A stretch of 64,000 bases of DNA from Rhodospirillaceae bacterium (GCA_019694335.1 JAIBCD010000009.1:1-64000); one strand, 5' to 3'. Numbered from the stretch's first letter, positions 50,995 through 61,320 are shown. Program-made: numbers and translations. The notes: generated from the letters alone by a model not told the origin.

Positions 50995-51790
50995 GCAAAA
51001 CCGGGCTAAAGCGAAGCCCCGCGTCATCGCCATCTCCAACCAGAAGGGCGGTGTTGGCAAGACCACGACGGCAGTGAACCTCGCCACCGCCATGGCGGCG
51101 GTGAAGAAGCGCGTCCTGGTCATCGACCTGGATCCTCAGGGCAATGCCTCCACCAGCCTGGGCATCGACCAGAAGCACCGGCCTGTCACCACCTATCACC
51201 TGCTGACCGGGACCGGCTCGGTGGCCGCTGCCATCGTCCCCACCGGGATCCCGAACCTCAGCGTCATCCCCGCCGGCGTTGACCTGGCCGCGGCCGAGCT
51301 TGAGCTGGTGGATCTCGACAACCGTCACGCCAGACTCAAAGAATCCCTTTTAAATCAATATGATAACTGGGATTTTGTCCTCATCGACTGCCCCCCGTCC
51401 TTGGGTCTCTTGACCCTCAACGCCCTGGTGGCGGCGGACGCGGTGATGGTGCCGCTGCAGGCAGAATTCCTTGCACTGGAAGGGGTTAGCCAGCTGGTGC
51501 GAACCATCGAGCGGGTCCGCAAGGCGTTCAACCCGAGCCTGGAACTCCAGGGCATCGTCCTGACCATGGTGGACAAGCGTAATAATCTGTCCGAAGCGGT
51601 CGAGAGCGATGTGCGCGGTTACTTCGGTCCCAAGGTCTACGCCACCACCATTCCCCGGAACGTCCGAATCTCCGAGGCGCCGTCCCATGGCAAGCCGGTC
51701 TTGCTCTATGACCTGCAGTCCAAGGGGTCGCGGGCTTATCTCGATCTGGCCGGCGAAGTGCTGAAGCGCGAACAAAGCATCGCCGCATGA
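50957..51790 (+). CDS. parA: ParA chromosome-partitioning ATPase
   Basis: Deviant Walker ATPase that binds nucleoid DNA as an ATP dimer and pulls ParB-parS complexes. The 277-residue product has the Lys-rich Walker A IAISNQKGGVGKTTTAVNLA, VLVIDLDPQGNAS and FVLIDCPPSLGLLT with the conserved downstream MVPLQAEFLALEGVSQL. It overlaps the end of rsmG by 38 bp and parB in ATGA, forming the classic rsmG-parA-parB order. Confidence 0.97.
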   Translation: MTEATLPPASLPEQNRAKAKPRVIAISNQKGGVGKTTTAVNLATAMAAVKKRVLVIDLDPQGNASTSLGIDQKHRPVTTYHLLTGTGSVAAAIVPTGIPNLSVIPAGVDLAAAELELVDLDNRHARLKESLLNQYDNWDFVLIDCPPSLGLLTLNALVAADAVMVPLQAEFLALEGVSQLVRTIERVRKAFNPSLELQGIVLTMVDKRNNLSEAVESDVRGYFGPKVYATTIPRNVRISEAPSHGKPVLLYDLQSKGSRAYLDLAGEVLKREQSIAA

Positions 51791-52791
51791 ACGCCGACAC
51801 CCCGAAACGGAAAAACCTCGGCCGGGGCCTGGACGCCCTGTTCGGGGAACAGGAAACCTCATCTCCATTAGGAGAGGGTGTGGCCGCGCCGGCGGGCGCA
51901 ACCGCAAATAGAGTTCCTGTAGAATTTCTTGCGCCATCGCCGTTCCAGCCCCGCCGGCATTTTGACGAGTCGGCCCTGGCCGATCTCGCCGCTTCCGTCG
52001 CCGAAAAGGGCGTGCTCCAGCCGCTGCTGGTCCGGCCCGATTCGCAGAAACCCGGTCATTTCGAAATCATCGCCGGCGAGCGCCGCTGGCGCGCGGCGCA
52101 GCGGGCCCAGGTGCACGAAGTCCCGGTGCTGGTGATCGAGCTCACCGATGCCGAAACCCTGGAAGTCGCGCTGGTCGAAAATCTTCAGCGCCAGGATTTG
52201 TCGCCGATGGAGGAAGCGCGCGGCTACCAGCGCTTGATCGGCGAATTCCATCACACCCAAGAGCAAGTCGCCAATGTGGTCGGCAAGAGCCGCACCAATG
52301 TCGCCAACGCGCTGCGGCTGCTCACCCTGCCCGACGCGGTGCAGGACATGATCGAGCGCGGCCAGCTCAGCATCGGCCAGGCGCGGCCGCTGATCGGGCG
52401 CAAGGACGCCGAAGAGATCGCGCGCATCGTGGTGAAGAAAGGACTCTCGGCGCGGCAGACCGAGCGCCTGTCCAAGAATTTCGGCGTCAGCAAAACGGCG
52501 GCCCGCACCGGCGTCGCCGCGCTCGCGAAGGATGCCGACACAGCGGCACTTGAACAAAGCCTCGCGCAAGCGACCGGCTACAACGTCAGCATCAGCTTCA
52601 ACGGCAAAGGCGGTGCGGTCACCATCGCCTACGCCACGCTCGAGCAGCTCGACGACATCGTGCGCCGTCTTTCCAACGGCCCACGCAAAGCCGCGCACGG
52701 AGGAACGGACACCGATATGGACGGCACGGCCGATGACATGCCGGACCAAGGCATCAGCGGCAGCGATATCGGGCACGCCGAAGAAATCTAG
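51787..52791 (+). CDS. parB: ParB chromosome-partitioning protein
   Basis: CTP-dependent clamp that loads at parS and slides along DNA. The 334-residue product starts with the ParA-stimulating KRKNLGRGLDALFGE, then the ParB/Srx CTPase domain with IIAGERRWRAAQRA (C-motif) and VENLQRQDLSPMEEARGYQ, a helix-turn-helix (THTQEQVANVVGKSRTNVANALRLL) that reads parS, and a C-terminal dimerisation domain. An acidic Asp/Gly tail follows. The parS sites are 1.4-1.6 kb upstream. Confidence 0.97.
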   Translation: MNADTPKRKNLGRGLDALFGEQETSSPLGEGVAAPAGATANRVPVEFLAPSPFQPRRHFDESALADLAASVAEKGVLQPLLVRPDSQKPGHFEIIAGERRWRAAQRAQVHEVPVLVIELTDAETLEVALVENLQRQDLSPMEEARGYQRLIGEFHHTQEQVANVVGKSRTNVANALRLLTLPDAVQDMIERGQLSIGQARPLIGRKDAEEIARIVVKKGLSARQTERLSKNFGVSKTAARTGVAALAKDADTAALEQSLAQATGYNVSISFNGKGGAVTIAYATLEQLDDIVRRLSNGPRKAAHGGTDTDMDGTADDMPDQGISGSDIGHAEEI

Positions 52792-52808
52792 CCGGCACTG
52801 ACCCGCCC

Positions 52809-53417
52809 TTGCGTCTTACGCCGATCTCCTTCTATTTCCTACGCCACGGCGAAACCGATTGGAATCGCCGCCGCGTGATGCAGGGCCACAAGGACATCCC
52901 GCTCAACGCCACCGGCCTCGCGCAGGCGCAGGAAATCGCGCCCGCGGTCGCGAAGCTTCCCATCGCGACGATCTGTTGCAGCACATTGAGCCGCGCCCGG
53001 AAAACCGCCGACATCGTCAACACGCGCAATGTACCCGTGGTCGTGATCGACGATCTCAAGGAATGCGGCTTTGGAATCCATGAAGGCCAGGACGCCGCCG
53101 CCGCCTGGCGCGAGGACTGGCGCCGGGGAAAGCCGATCCCTGGCGGAGAATCCCTGGAGCAATTTTCCGCGCGGCTGTTGCGCGGCATGAACGCGGCGCT
53201 GTCTCAGCCGGGACCGGTGCTGATTGTCGGCCACGGCGGCAGTGTGTGGCCTTTGGAAAAATTCGCCGGCATCACCACCGGCCTGCACATGGTCAATTGC
53301 GCGCTGTACCGGTTCGACCCGCCTGTCTCGCTCGATGGTCCCTGGACTTATATGCCATTGGCCGAACCCGCGATCCCAAGCGTCGCGATCGGCGAGGCGC
53401 AGCCCGCGGCGGTTTGA
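52809..53417 (+). CDS. histidine phosphatase family protein
   Basis: Phosphoglycerate-mutase-like phosphatase of 202 aa. It has the catalytic RHGETDWN with the phospho-His, the second conserved Arg/Glu and the VGHGGSVWPL motif with the second His. The only plausible start is TTG 52809, which lies 17 bp after parB; no clear Shine-Dalgarno. It could act on phosphorylated sugars or nucleotides; the substrate is not deducible. Convergent with holA. Confidence 0.83.
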   Translation: MRLTPISFYFLRHGETDWNRRRVMQGHKDIPLNATGLAQAQEIAPAVAKLPIATICCSTLSRARKTADIVNTRNVPVVVIDDLKECGFGIHEGQDAAAAWREDWRRGKPIPGGESLEQFSARLLRGMNAALSQPGPVLIVGHGGSVWPLEKFAGITTGLHMVNCALYRFDPPVSLDGPWTYMPLAEPAIPSVAIGEAQPAAV

Positions 53418-53429
53418 CGTTCCATAGAT

Positions 53430-54470
53430 TCAACGCTTCGCGTTGCGCGCCACGTTGGCGATCTGGATCAGCGCGCGTTCGATCACCGCGTCCGCCGGCA
53501 TGTCGGTGCTCTTGGCGGTCATCTCGGCCTCGTTGAGCAGGTCGAGGGCGCGGGCGAGCAAGGGCTCGCTCCACTTACTGACCTGCGCGGTGAAGCGGCC
53601 TTTGTATTTGAAGAACACGGGCGGGCGCAGGCTCATCATGGCGCTCTCCAGGTTCTTGCCGTCGGCCATGCGGCCGCGCGTTTCATGCAGGCGCAGCACA
53701 TGGCGCGCGACACTGGTCAAAATACTGATGGACGACGTGCCTTCATTGGTCAGGCGCGCGAACACTCGCTGCACCGTGGCCTGATCGCCATCCCCTGTCG
53801 CATAGATCAGATCGTCGAGGCCCATGGCGGCGGTATCGCCGATACAGGCGAGCACATCCTCCTCGGTGACGGTCTTGGTGTCGCCCTTTTCTACAGGGCC
53901 CATGTAGATCACGAGCTTTTCCAACTCGCGCCGGCTGAGCTCGCGGTCCCCGCCCAAGCGGTCTGTCAGCCAGGACAAGGCATCGCTCGCGACCGTCAGG
54001 CCGGCGGCCTTCAGCGTTTCGCGAATGATCGCTTCCAGGGTCTGTTCGGTGTCGGCGTAGCACGGCAACGCGGCGGCGCGTTCCGCCTTCTCGAAGGCCA
54101 GGCGCAGTTTCGAGCGCGGGCTCAAATCGTCGGCGGTGATCAGCACCAGGGCGCCGCCGACAGGATCTTCGGCGAAGGCGGCGATGGGTTCAGCCACGGT
54201 ATCGGTGGCGCCGCGGATACGCACCACGCGCCGGCCGCCGGTGAAGGCCAGCGCGGCGGCTTCGTCGCCCAGACGCGCTGGGTCGTCGCGCAAGGCATCG
54301 GGCGCGATATCGCTGATGCGGAAGGGATCGTCGAGGCCGCCCGCGACCGCCTTGGTGAGCGCGTTGAGCCGCTCGCGCACCAGGCCGGCATCGGGGCCGT
54401 AGATCAGGATCGCGGCCAAGGCCGGATCGGGCTTGGCGATGAAGGCTTCGGCGCGACCTGTGATTTTCAT
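53430..54470 (-). CDS. holA: DNA polymerase III delta subunit
   Basis: Clamp-loader subunit that opens the beta sliding clamp. The 346-residue sequence fits HolA, with LIYGPDAGLVRERL at the N-terminus, the clamp-binding ALAFTGGRRVVRIR region and the C-terminal collar helices ending DAVIERALIQIANVARNAKR. It stands between repeat copy h and the histidine phosphatase gene. The usual alphaproteobacterial order leuS-lptE-holA is kept. Confidence 0.92.
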   Translation of the reverse strand: MKITGRAEAFIAKPDPALAAILIYGPDAGLVRERLNALTKAVAGGLDDPFRISDIAPDALRDDPARLGDEAAALAFTGGRRVVRIRGATDTVAEPIAAFAEDPVGGALVLITADDLSPRSKLRLAFEKAERAAALPCYADTEQTLEAIIRETLKAAGLTVASDALSWLTDRLGGDRELSRRELEKLVIYMGPVEKGDTKTVTEEDVLACIGDTAAMGLDDLIYATGDGDQATVQRVFARLTNEGTSSISILTSVARHVLRLHETRGRMADGKNLESAMMSLRPPVFFKYKGRFTAQVSKWSEPLLARALDLLNEAEMTAKSTDMPADAVIERALIQIANVARNAKR

Positions 54471-54472
54471 CC

Positions 54473-54533
54473 GGAGTATTTTAGGTCGAAGTGGAAACCG
54501 GTTCGACCGCTAAAAATGCGACCAAACAAGAAT
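54473..54533. repeat. palindromic intergenic repeat, copy h (GCGACCAAACAAGAA subtype)
   Basis: Left arm GTATTTTAGGTCGAAGTGG, right arm CCGGTTCGACCGCTAAAAATGC, tail GCGACCAAACAAGAA. It differs from copy b at several stem positions, mostly with matching changes on the other arm. It begins 2 bp before the holA start codon, as copy d does before nth. Confidence 0.8.
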
Positions 54534-54534
54534 C

Positions 54535-54562
54535 TAGGGCGTGATTGGAAAATCACGCCCTA
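54535..54562. repeat. 12-bp perfect hairpin (secondary hairpin after copy h)
   Basis: TAGGGCGTGATT / AATCACGCCCTA with loop GGAA. Same position relative to the repeat as the hairpins at 9786-9828 and 17791-17826. Its right arm ends at 54562, inside the last codons of lptE. Confidence 0.75.
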
Positions 54563-55087
54563 AGGGGCTTTGGCCGACTGCGTCTTGGCGCGTTTCACGA
54601 AATAGACCGCGAGGCGGGTGCGGATCGCCTGCCCGGCTTCGCGGATGGCGCGCTCCTCCGCATCGGCCTGCGCCGTCACGGTGGCGTACTGGTCGTCGAG
54701 GATGTTGTAGCTGACCACGCTCTGCACCCGGTCGCTGTAGATCCGTTGCCCGCCCTCGTTGAGATTGAAATTCGCCGTCAGGGTGAAGTTGGCGCGCGAG
54801 GCGGTGGCGTCGCGGCGCACGCCGAGTTCGTCGACCCGCGTGGTAAGCGCGATATCCAGATCGAACTGCGCCTGGCCTTCGACGCCCCGGGGCTGCAACT
54901 GCTCGCGCAACACCTGGCGCAGCCGCATGCCCTGGCGGTCGGGCAGAGGCCGGATCGTCACGCGGGAGAGTTCGGCGACGACGCCCGGACCGCCCGCCAC
55001 GCGGTGCTCGCCGTACAGCGGCTCGAACCCGCAGCCGGCCAGGGCTGCGCACAGGATCGCGGCGGCAAAGGCAGCGCGGATTTTCAT
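54560..55087 (-). CDS. lptE: LptE-like outer-membrane lipopolysaccharide assembly lipoprotein
   Basis: Lipoprotein partner of LptD for moving lipopolysaccharide to the cell surface. The 175-residue precursor has a signal peptide with the lipobox LAGC (Cys about residue 19) and then GFEPLYGEH, typical of Lpt[15 protein letters not shown] beta strands ([14 protein letters not shown]) follow. Its start overlaps the leuS stop by 4 bp, and its stop lies in the hairpin next to repeat copy h. Confidence 0.88.
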   Translation of the reverse strand: MKIRAAFAAAILCAALAGCGFEPLYGEHRVAGGPGVVAELSRVTIRPLPDRQGMRLRQVLREQLQPRGVEGQAQFDLDIALTTRVDELGVRRDATASRANFTLTANFNLNEGGQRIYSDRVQSVVSYNILDDQYATVTAQADAEERAIREAGQAIRTRLAVYFVKRAKTQSAKAP

Positions 55088-57681
55088 GCGGCGACAATAT
55101 TGACGATTTTTTCCGGCACCACGATCACCTTGCGCGGCGGTTTGCCGTCGAGCTGCTTCTGCACCGCCGGCAGCGACAAGGCGGCGTTCTCGCAGGCGGC
55201 TTTGTCGGCGCCCTTGGCGACGCTGATAGTGCCGCGCAGCTTGCCGTTCACCTGCACCGCGATGGTGATCACGTCGTCTTCCAGCAGCGCCGGGTCGAAT
55301 TCCGGCCAGGGCGTTGCGACCAGAAAGCTGGTGTAACCCAGCATCTGCCAGACTTCCTCGGCGATATGGGGCGCGATCGGATTCACCAGGCGCGTGACCA
55401 CCTCGATGCCGTTGCGGTAGACCGCATCCCCGCCGGCGGCCTTGCGGTCCAGGTCGGCGAGCGCATTGGTCAGTTCACGGATACGCGCCACGGCCGAATT
55501 GAAACGGAAGCGCTCCAGGTCATCGCTGACCGCCGCGATGGTGCGGTGGATCTGGCGGTTCACGGCCGCCGGGCCCGCATCCAGAGTCGCCGGCACGGGG
55601 CCGGTCTGGATATCGCGGGCGATGCTCGCCAAACGCCACAGACGGTTCAGATATCGCCAGGCGCCTTCGATGCCGGCATCGGTCCATTCCAGGTCGCGTT
55701 CCGGCGGAGAGTCGGACAGCATGAACAGCCGCGCCGCGTCCGCGCCGTAGGTCTCGATGATGGCTTGCGGATCGACCGTGTTCTTCTTGGACTTGGACAT
55801 CTTCTCCGAGCGGCCCACCGTCACCGGCGAACCGTCGGAGACGCGCACCGCCGCGCCGCCCTCTTTGCGCACATTGCCGGGTTCGACCCAGGCACCGTCG
55901 GCGGCGCGGTAGGTCTCGTGGCACACCATGCCCTGGGTGAACATGCCGTCGAACGGCTCGCGCAGATCGAAATAGCCGCAGTCGCTGAGCGCGCGCGTGA
56001 AGAACCGCGAGTACAGCAGGTGCAGCACCGCGTGTTCCACGCCGCCGATATACTGGTCCACCGGCAGCCAGGTCTCGGCCTGCTTGCGGTCGAAGGCCTT
56101 GTCGCTTAGATGCGGGCTGCAATAGCGCGCGAAGTACCAGGACGATTCAAAGAACGTGTCGAAGGTGTCGGTCTCGCGCACGGCCGGCGCGGCGCAGGTG
56201 GGGCACGTGGTGTGTTTCCAAGTCGGATGCCGCGCGAGCGGATTGCCGGGCACGTCGAAGGTCACGTCCTCCGGCAGGGTCACCGGCAGGTCTTTGTCCG
56301 GCACCGGCACCGGGCCGCACTTCTCGCAGTGGATGATCGGGATCGGGCAGCCCCAGTAGCGCTGGCGCGAGACGCCCCAGTCGCGCAGGCGGTATTGCAC
56401 CGTGCCCTTGCCGCGCGCGAGGGATTCCAGCTTCTCGATGGCCGCGCGCTTGGCGGGCTCGACCTTCAGCCCGTTCAGGAACTGGGAATTGACGATCACG
56501 CCGTCGCCGGTGAAGGCTTCGTTGCCCGCTTCCAAGCCTATGGTGAACGCGGCGGCGTCTTCGCCTTCCGGGGCGACAACGCATTTCACCGTCAGCCCGT
56601 ATTTGCGCGCGAATTCCATGTCGCGTTCGTCATGGCCGGGGCAGCCGAAGATCGCGCCGGTGCCGTAAGCCATCAGCACGAAGTTGGCGACATACACCGG
56701 CACCGTGGCGCCCGGGATGAACGGATGCTCGGCCTTCAGGCCGGTGTCGAAGCCCAGCTTCTCGGCGGTCTCGATCGCGGCGGTGGAGGTGCCGACCTTG
56801 GCGCATTCGGCCAGGAAGTCGCCGAGCCTGGCGTTGCCTTCGGCCAGTTTCACCGCCAGCGGATGCTGCGCCGAAATCGCGCAGAACGACGCGCCGAACA
56901 AGGTATCGGGCCGGGTGGTGAACACTTCGATGGACTGACCCAGCGCCTTGCCGGCGGAATCCTGCAACGGCCACAGCACGCGGGCACCCTCCGACTTGCC
57001 GATCCAGTTGTGCTGCATGACGCGCACTTTTTCCGGCCAGCGGTCGAGGGTCTCGATCGCCCGCAGCAATTCCTCGGCGTAATGCGTGATCTTCAGGAAC
57101 CATTGGCTCAGCTCGCGCTGTTCCACGTCGGCGCCCGAGCGCCAGCCCTTGCCGTCGACCACCTGTTCGTTGGCGAGCACGGTGTGTTCCACCGGATCCC
57201 AGTTCACCCAGGACTTCTTGCGGTAGGCCAGGCCCGCCTTCAGGAAGTCGGTGAACATCTTCTGTTCGTGCTTGTAGTACGCGGGCTCGCAGGTCGAGAC
57301 CTCGCGGCTCCAGTCCAGCGACAGCCCCAGGGGCTCGAACTGCGCCTTCATCACGCCGATGTTCTGGCGGGTCCAGGTTCCCGGATGCACGCCACGCTCC
57401 AGCGCCGCGTTCTCGGCCGGCAGGCCAAAGGCGTCCCATCCCATCGGGTGCAGCACGTTGAAACCCTTGGCGCGTTTGTAGCGGGCGACCACGTCGCCGA
57501 GGGTGTAGTTGCGCACATGGCCCATGTGGATGCGCCCCGACGGATAGGGAAACATCTCAAGCACGTAGTACTTGGGCTTGGTGGAGGAGTCTTCCGCCGC
57601 GAAGCAGTTGCCCGCGGCCCAGGTCCGCTGCCACTTGGGCTCGGACTCGACGAAATTATAACGCTCTTCCGGTGACGACAT
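55084..57681 (-). CDS. leuS: leucyl-tRNA synthetase
   Basis: Class I synthetase charging tRNA-Leu. The 865-residue protein has the HIGH-type motif [14 protein letters not shown], the editing (CP1) domain inserted in the Rossmann fold with [10 protein letters not shown], the KMSKS motif ([13 protein letters not shown]) and the anticodon and C-terminal domains. It leads the leftward leuS-lptE-holA group. The promoter must lie in the 122-bp gap that also holds repeat copy i. Confidence 0.98.
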   Translation of the reverse strand: MSSPEERYNFVESEPKWQRTWAAGNCFAAEDSSTKPKYYVLEMFPYPSGRIHMGHVRNYTLGDVVARYKRAKGFNVLHPMGWDAFGLPAENAALERGVHPGTWTRQNIGVMKAQFEPLGLSLDWSREVSTCEPAYYKHEQKMFTDFLKAGLAYRKKSWVNWDPVEHTVLANEQVVDGKGWRSGADVEQRELSQWFLKITHYAEELLRAIETLDRWPEKVRVMQHNWIGKSEGARVLWPLQDSAGKALGQSIEVFTTRPDTLFGASFCAISAQHPLAVKLAEGNARLGDFLAECAKVGTSTAAIETAEKLGFDTGLKAEHPFIPGATVPVYVANFVLMAYGTGAIFGCPGHDERDMEFARKYGLTVKCVVAPEGEDAAAFTIGLEAGNEAFTGDGVIVNSQFLNGLKVEPAKRAAIEKLESLARGKGTVQYRLRDWGVSRQRYWGCPIPIIHCEKCGPVPVPDKDLPVTLPEDVTFDVPGNPLARHPTWKHTTCPTCAAPAVRETDTFDTFFESSWYFARYCSPHLSDKAFDRKQAETWLPVDQYIGGVEHAVLHLLYSRFFTRALSDCGYFDLREPFDGMFTQGMVCHETYRAADGAWVEPGNVRKEGGAAVRVSDGSPVTVGRSEKMSKSKKNTVDPQAIIETYGADAARLFMLSDSPPERDLEWTDAGIEGAWRYLNRLWRLASIARDIQTGPVPATLDAGPAAVNRQIHRTIAAVSDDLERFRFNSAVARIRELTNALADLDRKAAGGDAVYRNGIEVVTRLVNPIAPHIAEEVWQMLGYTSFLVATPWPEFDPALLEDDVITIAVQVNGKLRGTISVAKGADKAACENAALSLPAVQKQLDGKPPRKVIVVPEKIVNIVAA

Positions 57682-57756
57682 CGCTCATCTGCCTCAGTGG
57701 AGGCAGTCCGCGATTGCTGGTTCGGGCATGCCTCGGGTGTATGAAGCCGCCGCGTC

Positions 57757-57793
57757 GGAGCATTTTCCTAGGAAAATGCGACCAAACAAAAAA
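57757..57793. repeat. palindromic intergenic repeat, copy i, lacking the inner arm
   Basis: GCATTTTCCT directly followed by AGGAAAATGC (57760-57779, a perfect 20-bp palindrome) and the tail GCGACCAAACAAAAAA. The GGAAAAGTGG...CCGGTTTTCC inner arm present in copy d is absent, yet the outer stem remains exact. Confidence 0.8.
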
Positions 57794-57803
57794 GCACGCA
57801 GGG

Positions 57804-58334
57804 CTAGTTATTTTCCGGCACGGCCCTAAGTCGCAGGTCGCGGGCGCGGGTCAGCACCGCGTTCTCGAACTCTGTCGACACTTCGGGGCCGACGGCGGCG
57901 TCGCGCCACTGGCCGCTGGCGTCGCGCTGCTGGCGGAACACGGTGATCTTCAAGCCGTCGGCGCGCAGCACGCGCGACAGAATGTAGACGTTGACCTTGA
58001 AGCGCTCGTCCGGCGCTTCCGGCGGCGCGTACCAGTCGGTCAGGATCACGCCGCCGAACGGATCGGCCGAGGCCAGCGGCATGAAGGCGATGGTGTCGAG
58101 GGACGCGCGCCACAGGAAGGCGTTGATGGCGACGCTGTCGCTGTCCTTTTTGGAGCCGAACAGGGCGTTGCCGGCCCCGCCGCCGGACATGGTGCTGTCG
58201 CTCGGGGCGGCATCACGGTCCCGGCCGCCCGAGGGCGCCGCCTGGTAACTGCGGTCGGAGCCGCAGCCCGCGAGCACGAGCGCGGTCGCGGCGAAAGCCA
58301 CATATTTCAACGATACCAAGGCCTTAGCCGACAT
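57804..58334 (-). CDS. DUF3576 family lipoprotein
   Basis: The 176-residue product begins MSAKALVSLKYVAFAATALV with the lipobox LAGC, so it is probably an outer-membrane lipoprotein. The mature part has NAFLWRASLDTIAFMPLASADPFGGVILTDWY, typical of DUF3576, an alphaproteobacterial family of unknown function. GGAGCGG lies 7 nt before ATG 58334; the longer open frame to 58637 overlaps the pstB region and is not believed. It is downstream of pstB but separated by 211 bp, which hold no other gene. Confidence 0.85.
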   Translation of the reverse strand: MSAKALVSLKYVAFAATALVLAGCGSDRSYQAAPSGGRDRDAAPSDSTMSGGGAGNALFGSKKDSDSVAINAFLWRASLDTIAFMPLASADPFGGVILTDWYAPPEAPDERFKVNVYILSRVLRADGLKITVFRQQRDASGQWRDAAVGPEVSTEFENAVLTRARDLRLRAVPENN

Positions 58335-58545
58335 CTTGATCCGCTCCACAAGGGCATCCAGCAGGCTCAGGGGTCGCTCCCTGCCCGCGAGGCGAGGGCG
58401 TTTATAACCAACTGAGAGGGTCTTCGGAAGGCCCGGCGCGCGTGGCCCAAGCCCTTTTAATGCAAGGCTTTGTGCGCCCTCTCGCGCAGGAAACCTGAGG
58501 GCGTAACGTCGCCCGTTTACGCCCCTGGGCGGGTAGCCGAAGCGG

Positions 58546-59397
58546 TTAGCCGAACCGGCCGGTGACATAGGCCTCGGTGCGCGGGTCCGCGGGTTTGGTG
58601 AAGATGTCCTCGGTGCGGCTGAACTCCACCAACTCACCCATCAGCAGGAAGGCGGTGAAGTCGGAGACGCGCGCCGCTTGCTGCATGTTATGCGTGACGA
58701 TGGCGATGGTGTACTGGGACTGGAGGCTGTCGATCAGCTCCTCGATCTTGGCGGTCGAGATCGGGTCCAGCGCCGACGCCGGTTCGTCGAGCAGCAGCAC
58801 CGAGGGGCGCACCGCGATGGCGCGCGCGATGCACAGGCGCTGCTGCTGGCCGCCCGAGAGCGAAAGCCCGCTCTGGTTCAGCTTTTCCTTCACTTCGTTC
58901 CACAACGCGGCGCCCTTGAGCGCTTCTTCCACGCGGCCGTCGATTTCGCTCTGGGACAGGCGCTCGTACAGGCGCATGCCGAAGGCGACGTTGTCGAAGA
59001 TCGACATCGGGAACGGGGTCGGGCGCTGGAACACCATGCCGATGCGCGCGCGCAACAGGTTGATGTCCTGCTTGGGCGAGAGAATGTCCTGGCCGTCGAG
59101 CAGCACGGTGCCGGCCGCGCGCTGGCCGGGGTACAGGTCGTACATGCGGTTGAGGACACGCAGCAGCGTGGACTTGCCGCAGCCGGACGGGCCGATGAAG
59201 GCGGTGACGCGCCGGTCGTAGATCGAGAGCGAGATGTCCTTGAGCGTCTTGTGGCTGCCGTAGAAGAATTCCAGGTTCTTGATGGAGATCTTCTCGGTCA
59301 GGGCCGCGGGGTCCGTCGCGCGCGGGCTGGCGAGCGAGATGCCGCGAAACTGCGTCGCGGCGCTGCCTTGGGCTTCGGAGGGACGGTCCATACTCAT
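58546..59397 (-). CDS. pstB: PstB, phosphate ABC transporter ATPase
   Basis: ATPase of the high-affinity phosphate importer. From ATG 59397 the protein is 283 aa, with an N-terminal extension of about 30 residues, Walker [10 protein letters not shown], the [20 protein letters not shown]-loop region, signature LSGGQQQRL and Walker [13 protein letters not shown]. pstA ends 3 bp before this start. No phoU or phoB follows, which is unusual for Alphaproteobacteria, where pstSCAB-phoU-phoB is common. Confidence 0.95.
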   Translation of the reverse strand: MSMDRPSEAQGSAATQFRGISLASPRATDPAALTEKISIKNLEFFYGSHKTLKDISLSIYDRRVTAFIGPSGCGKSTLLRVLNRMYDLYPGQRAAGTVLLDGQDILSPKQDINLLRARIGMVFQRPTPFPMSIFDNVAFGMRLYERLSQSEIDGRVEEALKGAALWNEVKEKLNQSGLSLSGGQQQRLCIARAIAVRPSVLLLDEPASALDPISTAKIEELIDSLQSQYTIAIVTHNMQQAARVSDFTAFLLMGELVEFSRTEDIFTKPADPRTEAYVTGRFG

Positions 59398-59399
59398 GC

Positions 59400-60242
59400 T
59401 CACTGCCGGACGGAAGACCGCGACGTCAAGAGACGGGCGGCGATGTTGAGAACAAGAATTGTAACGGTAATCAGAAGCGCGCCGCCCCACGCCAGCCGGC
59501 GCCAATCCTCATAGGGACTTAGCGCATAGGTGAAGATCACCACCGGCAGGTTGGCCATGGGCGCGTTCATGTTCGCGCTCCAGAATTGGTTGTTGAGGGC
59601 GGTGAACAGAAGCGGCGCGGTCTCGCCGCTGACGCGGGCGATGGACAGCAGAATGCCGGTGACGATGCCCGAGCGCGCGGCGCGGTAGACCACATGGCTC
59701 ACCACCTGCCACTTGGGGGCGCCCAGGCCGGCGGCGGCTTCGCGCAGCGAGTCCGGCACCAGGTTCAGCATGTCCTCGGTGGTGCGCAGGACCACCGGGA
59801 TCACGATCAAGGCCAGGGCGACGGTGCCGGCCCAGGCCGAAAAATGTCCCATCGGCACCACCATCAGCTCATAGACGAACAAGCCGATGATGATCGACGG
59901 CGCGGACAGAAGAACGTCGTTGATGAAACGGATCAGCGAGGCCAAGGCATTGGATTTGCCGTATTCGGCGAGATACGTGCCGGCCAGGATGCCCACCGGC
60001 GTCCCGATCACGATGCCGAACACGCTCATCACCAGGCTGCCGAACATGGCGTTCAACAGGCCGCCGGCGCTTCCGGGCGGAGGCGTGCTTTCGGTGAACA
60101 GCTCGAACGACAACGCGGATACGCCGTTGACCACCAAGGTGCCCAGGATGGCGAGCAGCCAGAACAGGCCGATCAGCGCCGCGACGCCGCTGGCCGCCAG
60201 CGCGATCCGGTTCTTCATCTTGCGGCGTTCATACAGGGTCAT
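59400..60242 (-). CDS. pstA: PstA, phosphate ABC transporter permease
   Basis: Inner-membrane permease subunit. ATG 60242 ([16 protein letters not shown]) overlaps the pstC stop as ATGA and gives 280 residues. Six or so membrane segments are visible, with [24 protein letters not shown], the EAA coupling loop, and [14 protein letters not shown] typical of PstA. The long open frame upstream to 60881 is a shadow of pstC. Confidence 0.94.
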   Translation of the reverse strand: MTLYERRKMKNRIALAASGVAALIGLFWLLAILGTLVVNGVSALSFELFTESTPPPGSAGGLLNAMFGSLVMSVFGIVIGTPVGILAGTYLAEYGKSNALASLIRFINDVLLSAPSIIIGLFVYELMVVPMGHFSAWAGTVALALIVIPVVLRTTEDMLNLVPDSLREAAAGLGAPKWQVVSHVVYRAARSGIVTGILLSIARVSGETAPLLFTALNNQFWSANMNAPMANLPVVIFTYALSPYEDWRRLAWGGALLITVTILVLNIAARLLTSRSSVRQ

Positions 60243-61225
60243 GTGCGGGCACCGGTGTTGCGCTGCATGCGGATCAGCATGAGCTTGGCGAGCGCCAGCA
60301 CGGTGAAGGTGATGACGAACAGAAGCAGGCCGAGCGCCACCAGCGCGCTGGTGTAGATGTCGCCCACCGCTTCCTGGAATTCGTTGGCGATGGAGGCCGA
60401 GATGGTGGTGCCGGGCGCGAGGATCGACGGGCTGATGCGGTGCGCGTTGCCGATCACGAAGGTGACCGCCATGGTTTCGCCGAGGGCCCGGCCCAGGCCC
60501 AGCATGACGCCGCCGACCAGGCCGACGCGGGTGTAGGGGATGACGATCTGCCACACCACTTCCCAGGTGGTGGCGCCGAGGCCGTAAGCGGATTCCTTGA
60601 GCAGCGCCGGCACGGTCTCGAACACGTCGCGGGTGACCGAGGTGATGAACGGCAGCACCATGATGCCGAGGATCAGGCCGGCGGTGAATACGCCGATGCC
60701 GAACGGCGGGCCGGCGAAGAAGCTGGAAAGGCCGGGCACGTCCGCGAAGATCGCGATCAGCAGCGGCTGGATATTTCGCTGCAGGAACGGCGCGAAGACG
60801 AACAGGCCCCAGATGCCGTAGATGATGCTGGGGATGCCGGCCAGGAGTTCGATGGCGGTGCCGATGGGCCGCTTCAGCCACTCGGGCGCGAGCTCGGTCA
60901 GGAAGATGGCGATGCCGAAACTCACCGGGATGCCGACGATCATGGCGATCAATGAGGTCATCAGCGTGCCGTAAATCGCGGCGCGCGCGCCGAACACTTC
61001 CTTGACCGGATTCCAGCGCTCGGTGGTCAGGAAGTCGAACCCGAACTTCTTGAGCGCGGGCAGCGCGCCGTCGACCAGCGAAACGATAACCCCGCCCAGG
61101 ATCACCAGCACCAGCAGCGCGAAACTCAGAGTGACATAGCGGAACACATTGTCCAGCAGGCGCTGCTTCTGGATGCGCTGCTGGATCTCGGGGTGAAGCG
61201 CTACGGTTTCGGCGTGCTGGGACAT
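60239..61225 (-). CDS. pstC: PstC, phosphate ABC transporter permease
   Basis: Partner permease of PstA. From ATG 61225 ([16 protein letters not shown]) the protein is 328 aa. It has an N-terminal cytoplasmic tail, a membrane segment ([18 protein letters not shown]), the [18 protein letters not shown] start of the permease core ([19 protein letters not shown]) and the EAA loop [21 protein letters not shown]. It follows pstS with a strong hairpin in the 95-bp gap. The Shine-Dalgarno is weak. Confidence 0.94.
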   Translation of the reverse strand: MSQHAETVALHPEIQQRIQKQRLLDNVFRYVTLSFALLVLVILGGVIVSLVDGALPALKKFGFDFLTTERWNPVKEVFGARAAIYGTLMTSLIAMIVGIPVSFGIAIFLTELAPEWLKRPIGTAIELLAGIPSIIYGIWGLFVFAPFLQRNIQPLLIAIFADVPGLSSFFAGPPFGIGVFTAGLILGIMVLPFITSVTRDVFETVPALLKESAYGLGATTWEVVWQIVIPYTRVGLVGGVMLGLGRALGETMAVTFVIGNAHRISPSILAPGTTISASIANEFQEAVGDIYTSALVALGLLLFVITFTVLALAKLMLIRMQRNTGART

Positions 61226-61254
61226 GCGGGTCTTGCGGAGGAGAACCAAAACAA

Positions 61255-61295
61255 CGGGGAGAAGCATCCCACTTGTTCGTGGGCGCTTCTCCCCG
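61255..61295 (-). terminator. pstS-pstC intergenic hairpin
   Basis: CGGGGAGAAGC / GCTTCTCCCCG stem with an inner CCCAC / GTGGG pair and, on the minus strand, TTGTTTTGGTT after it. It could partly end pstS transcripts or protect their 3' end, giving more PstS than PstC. Confidence 0.6.
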
Positions 61296-61320
61296 CGCGA
61301 TCAGAGGGAGTTATAAGGGG

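Noticed and set aside
58335..58637. N-terminal extension of the DUF3576 lipoprotein into the pstB region
   Set aside because: A lipobox signal peptide starts at 58334 with a Shine-Dalgarno; the extension would bury the signal peptide.
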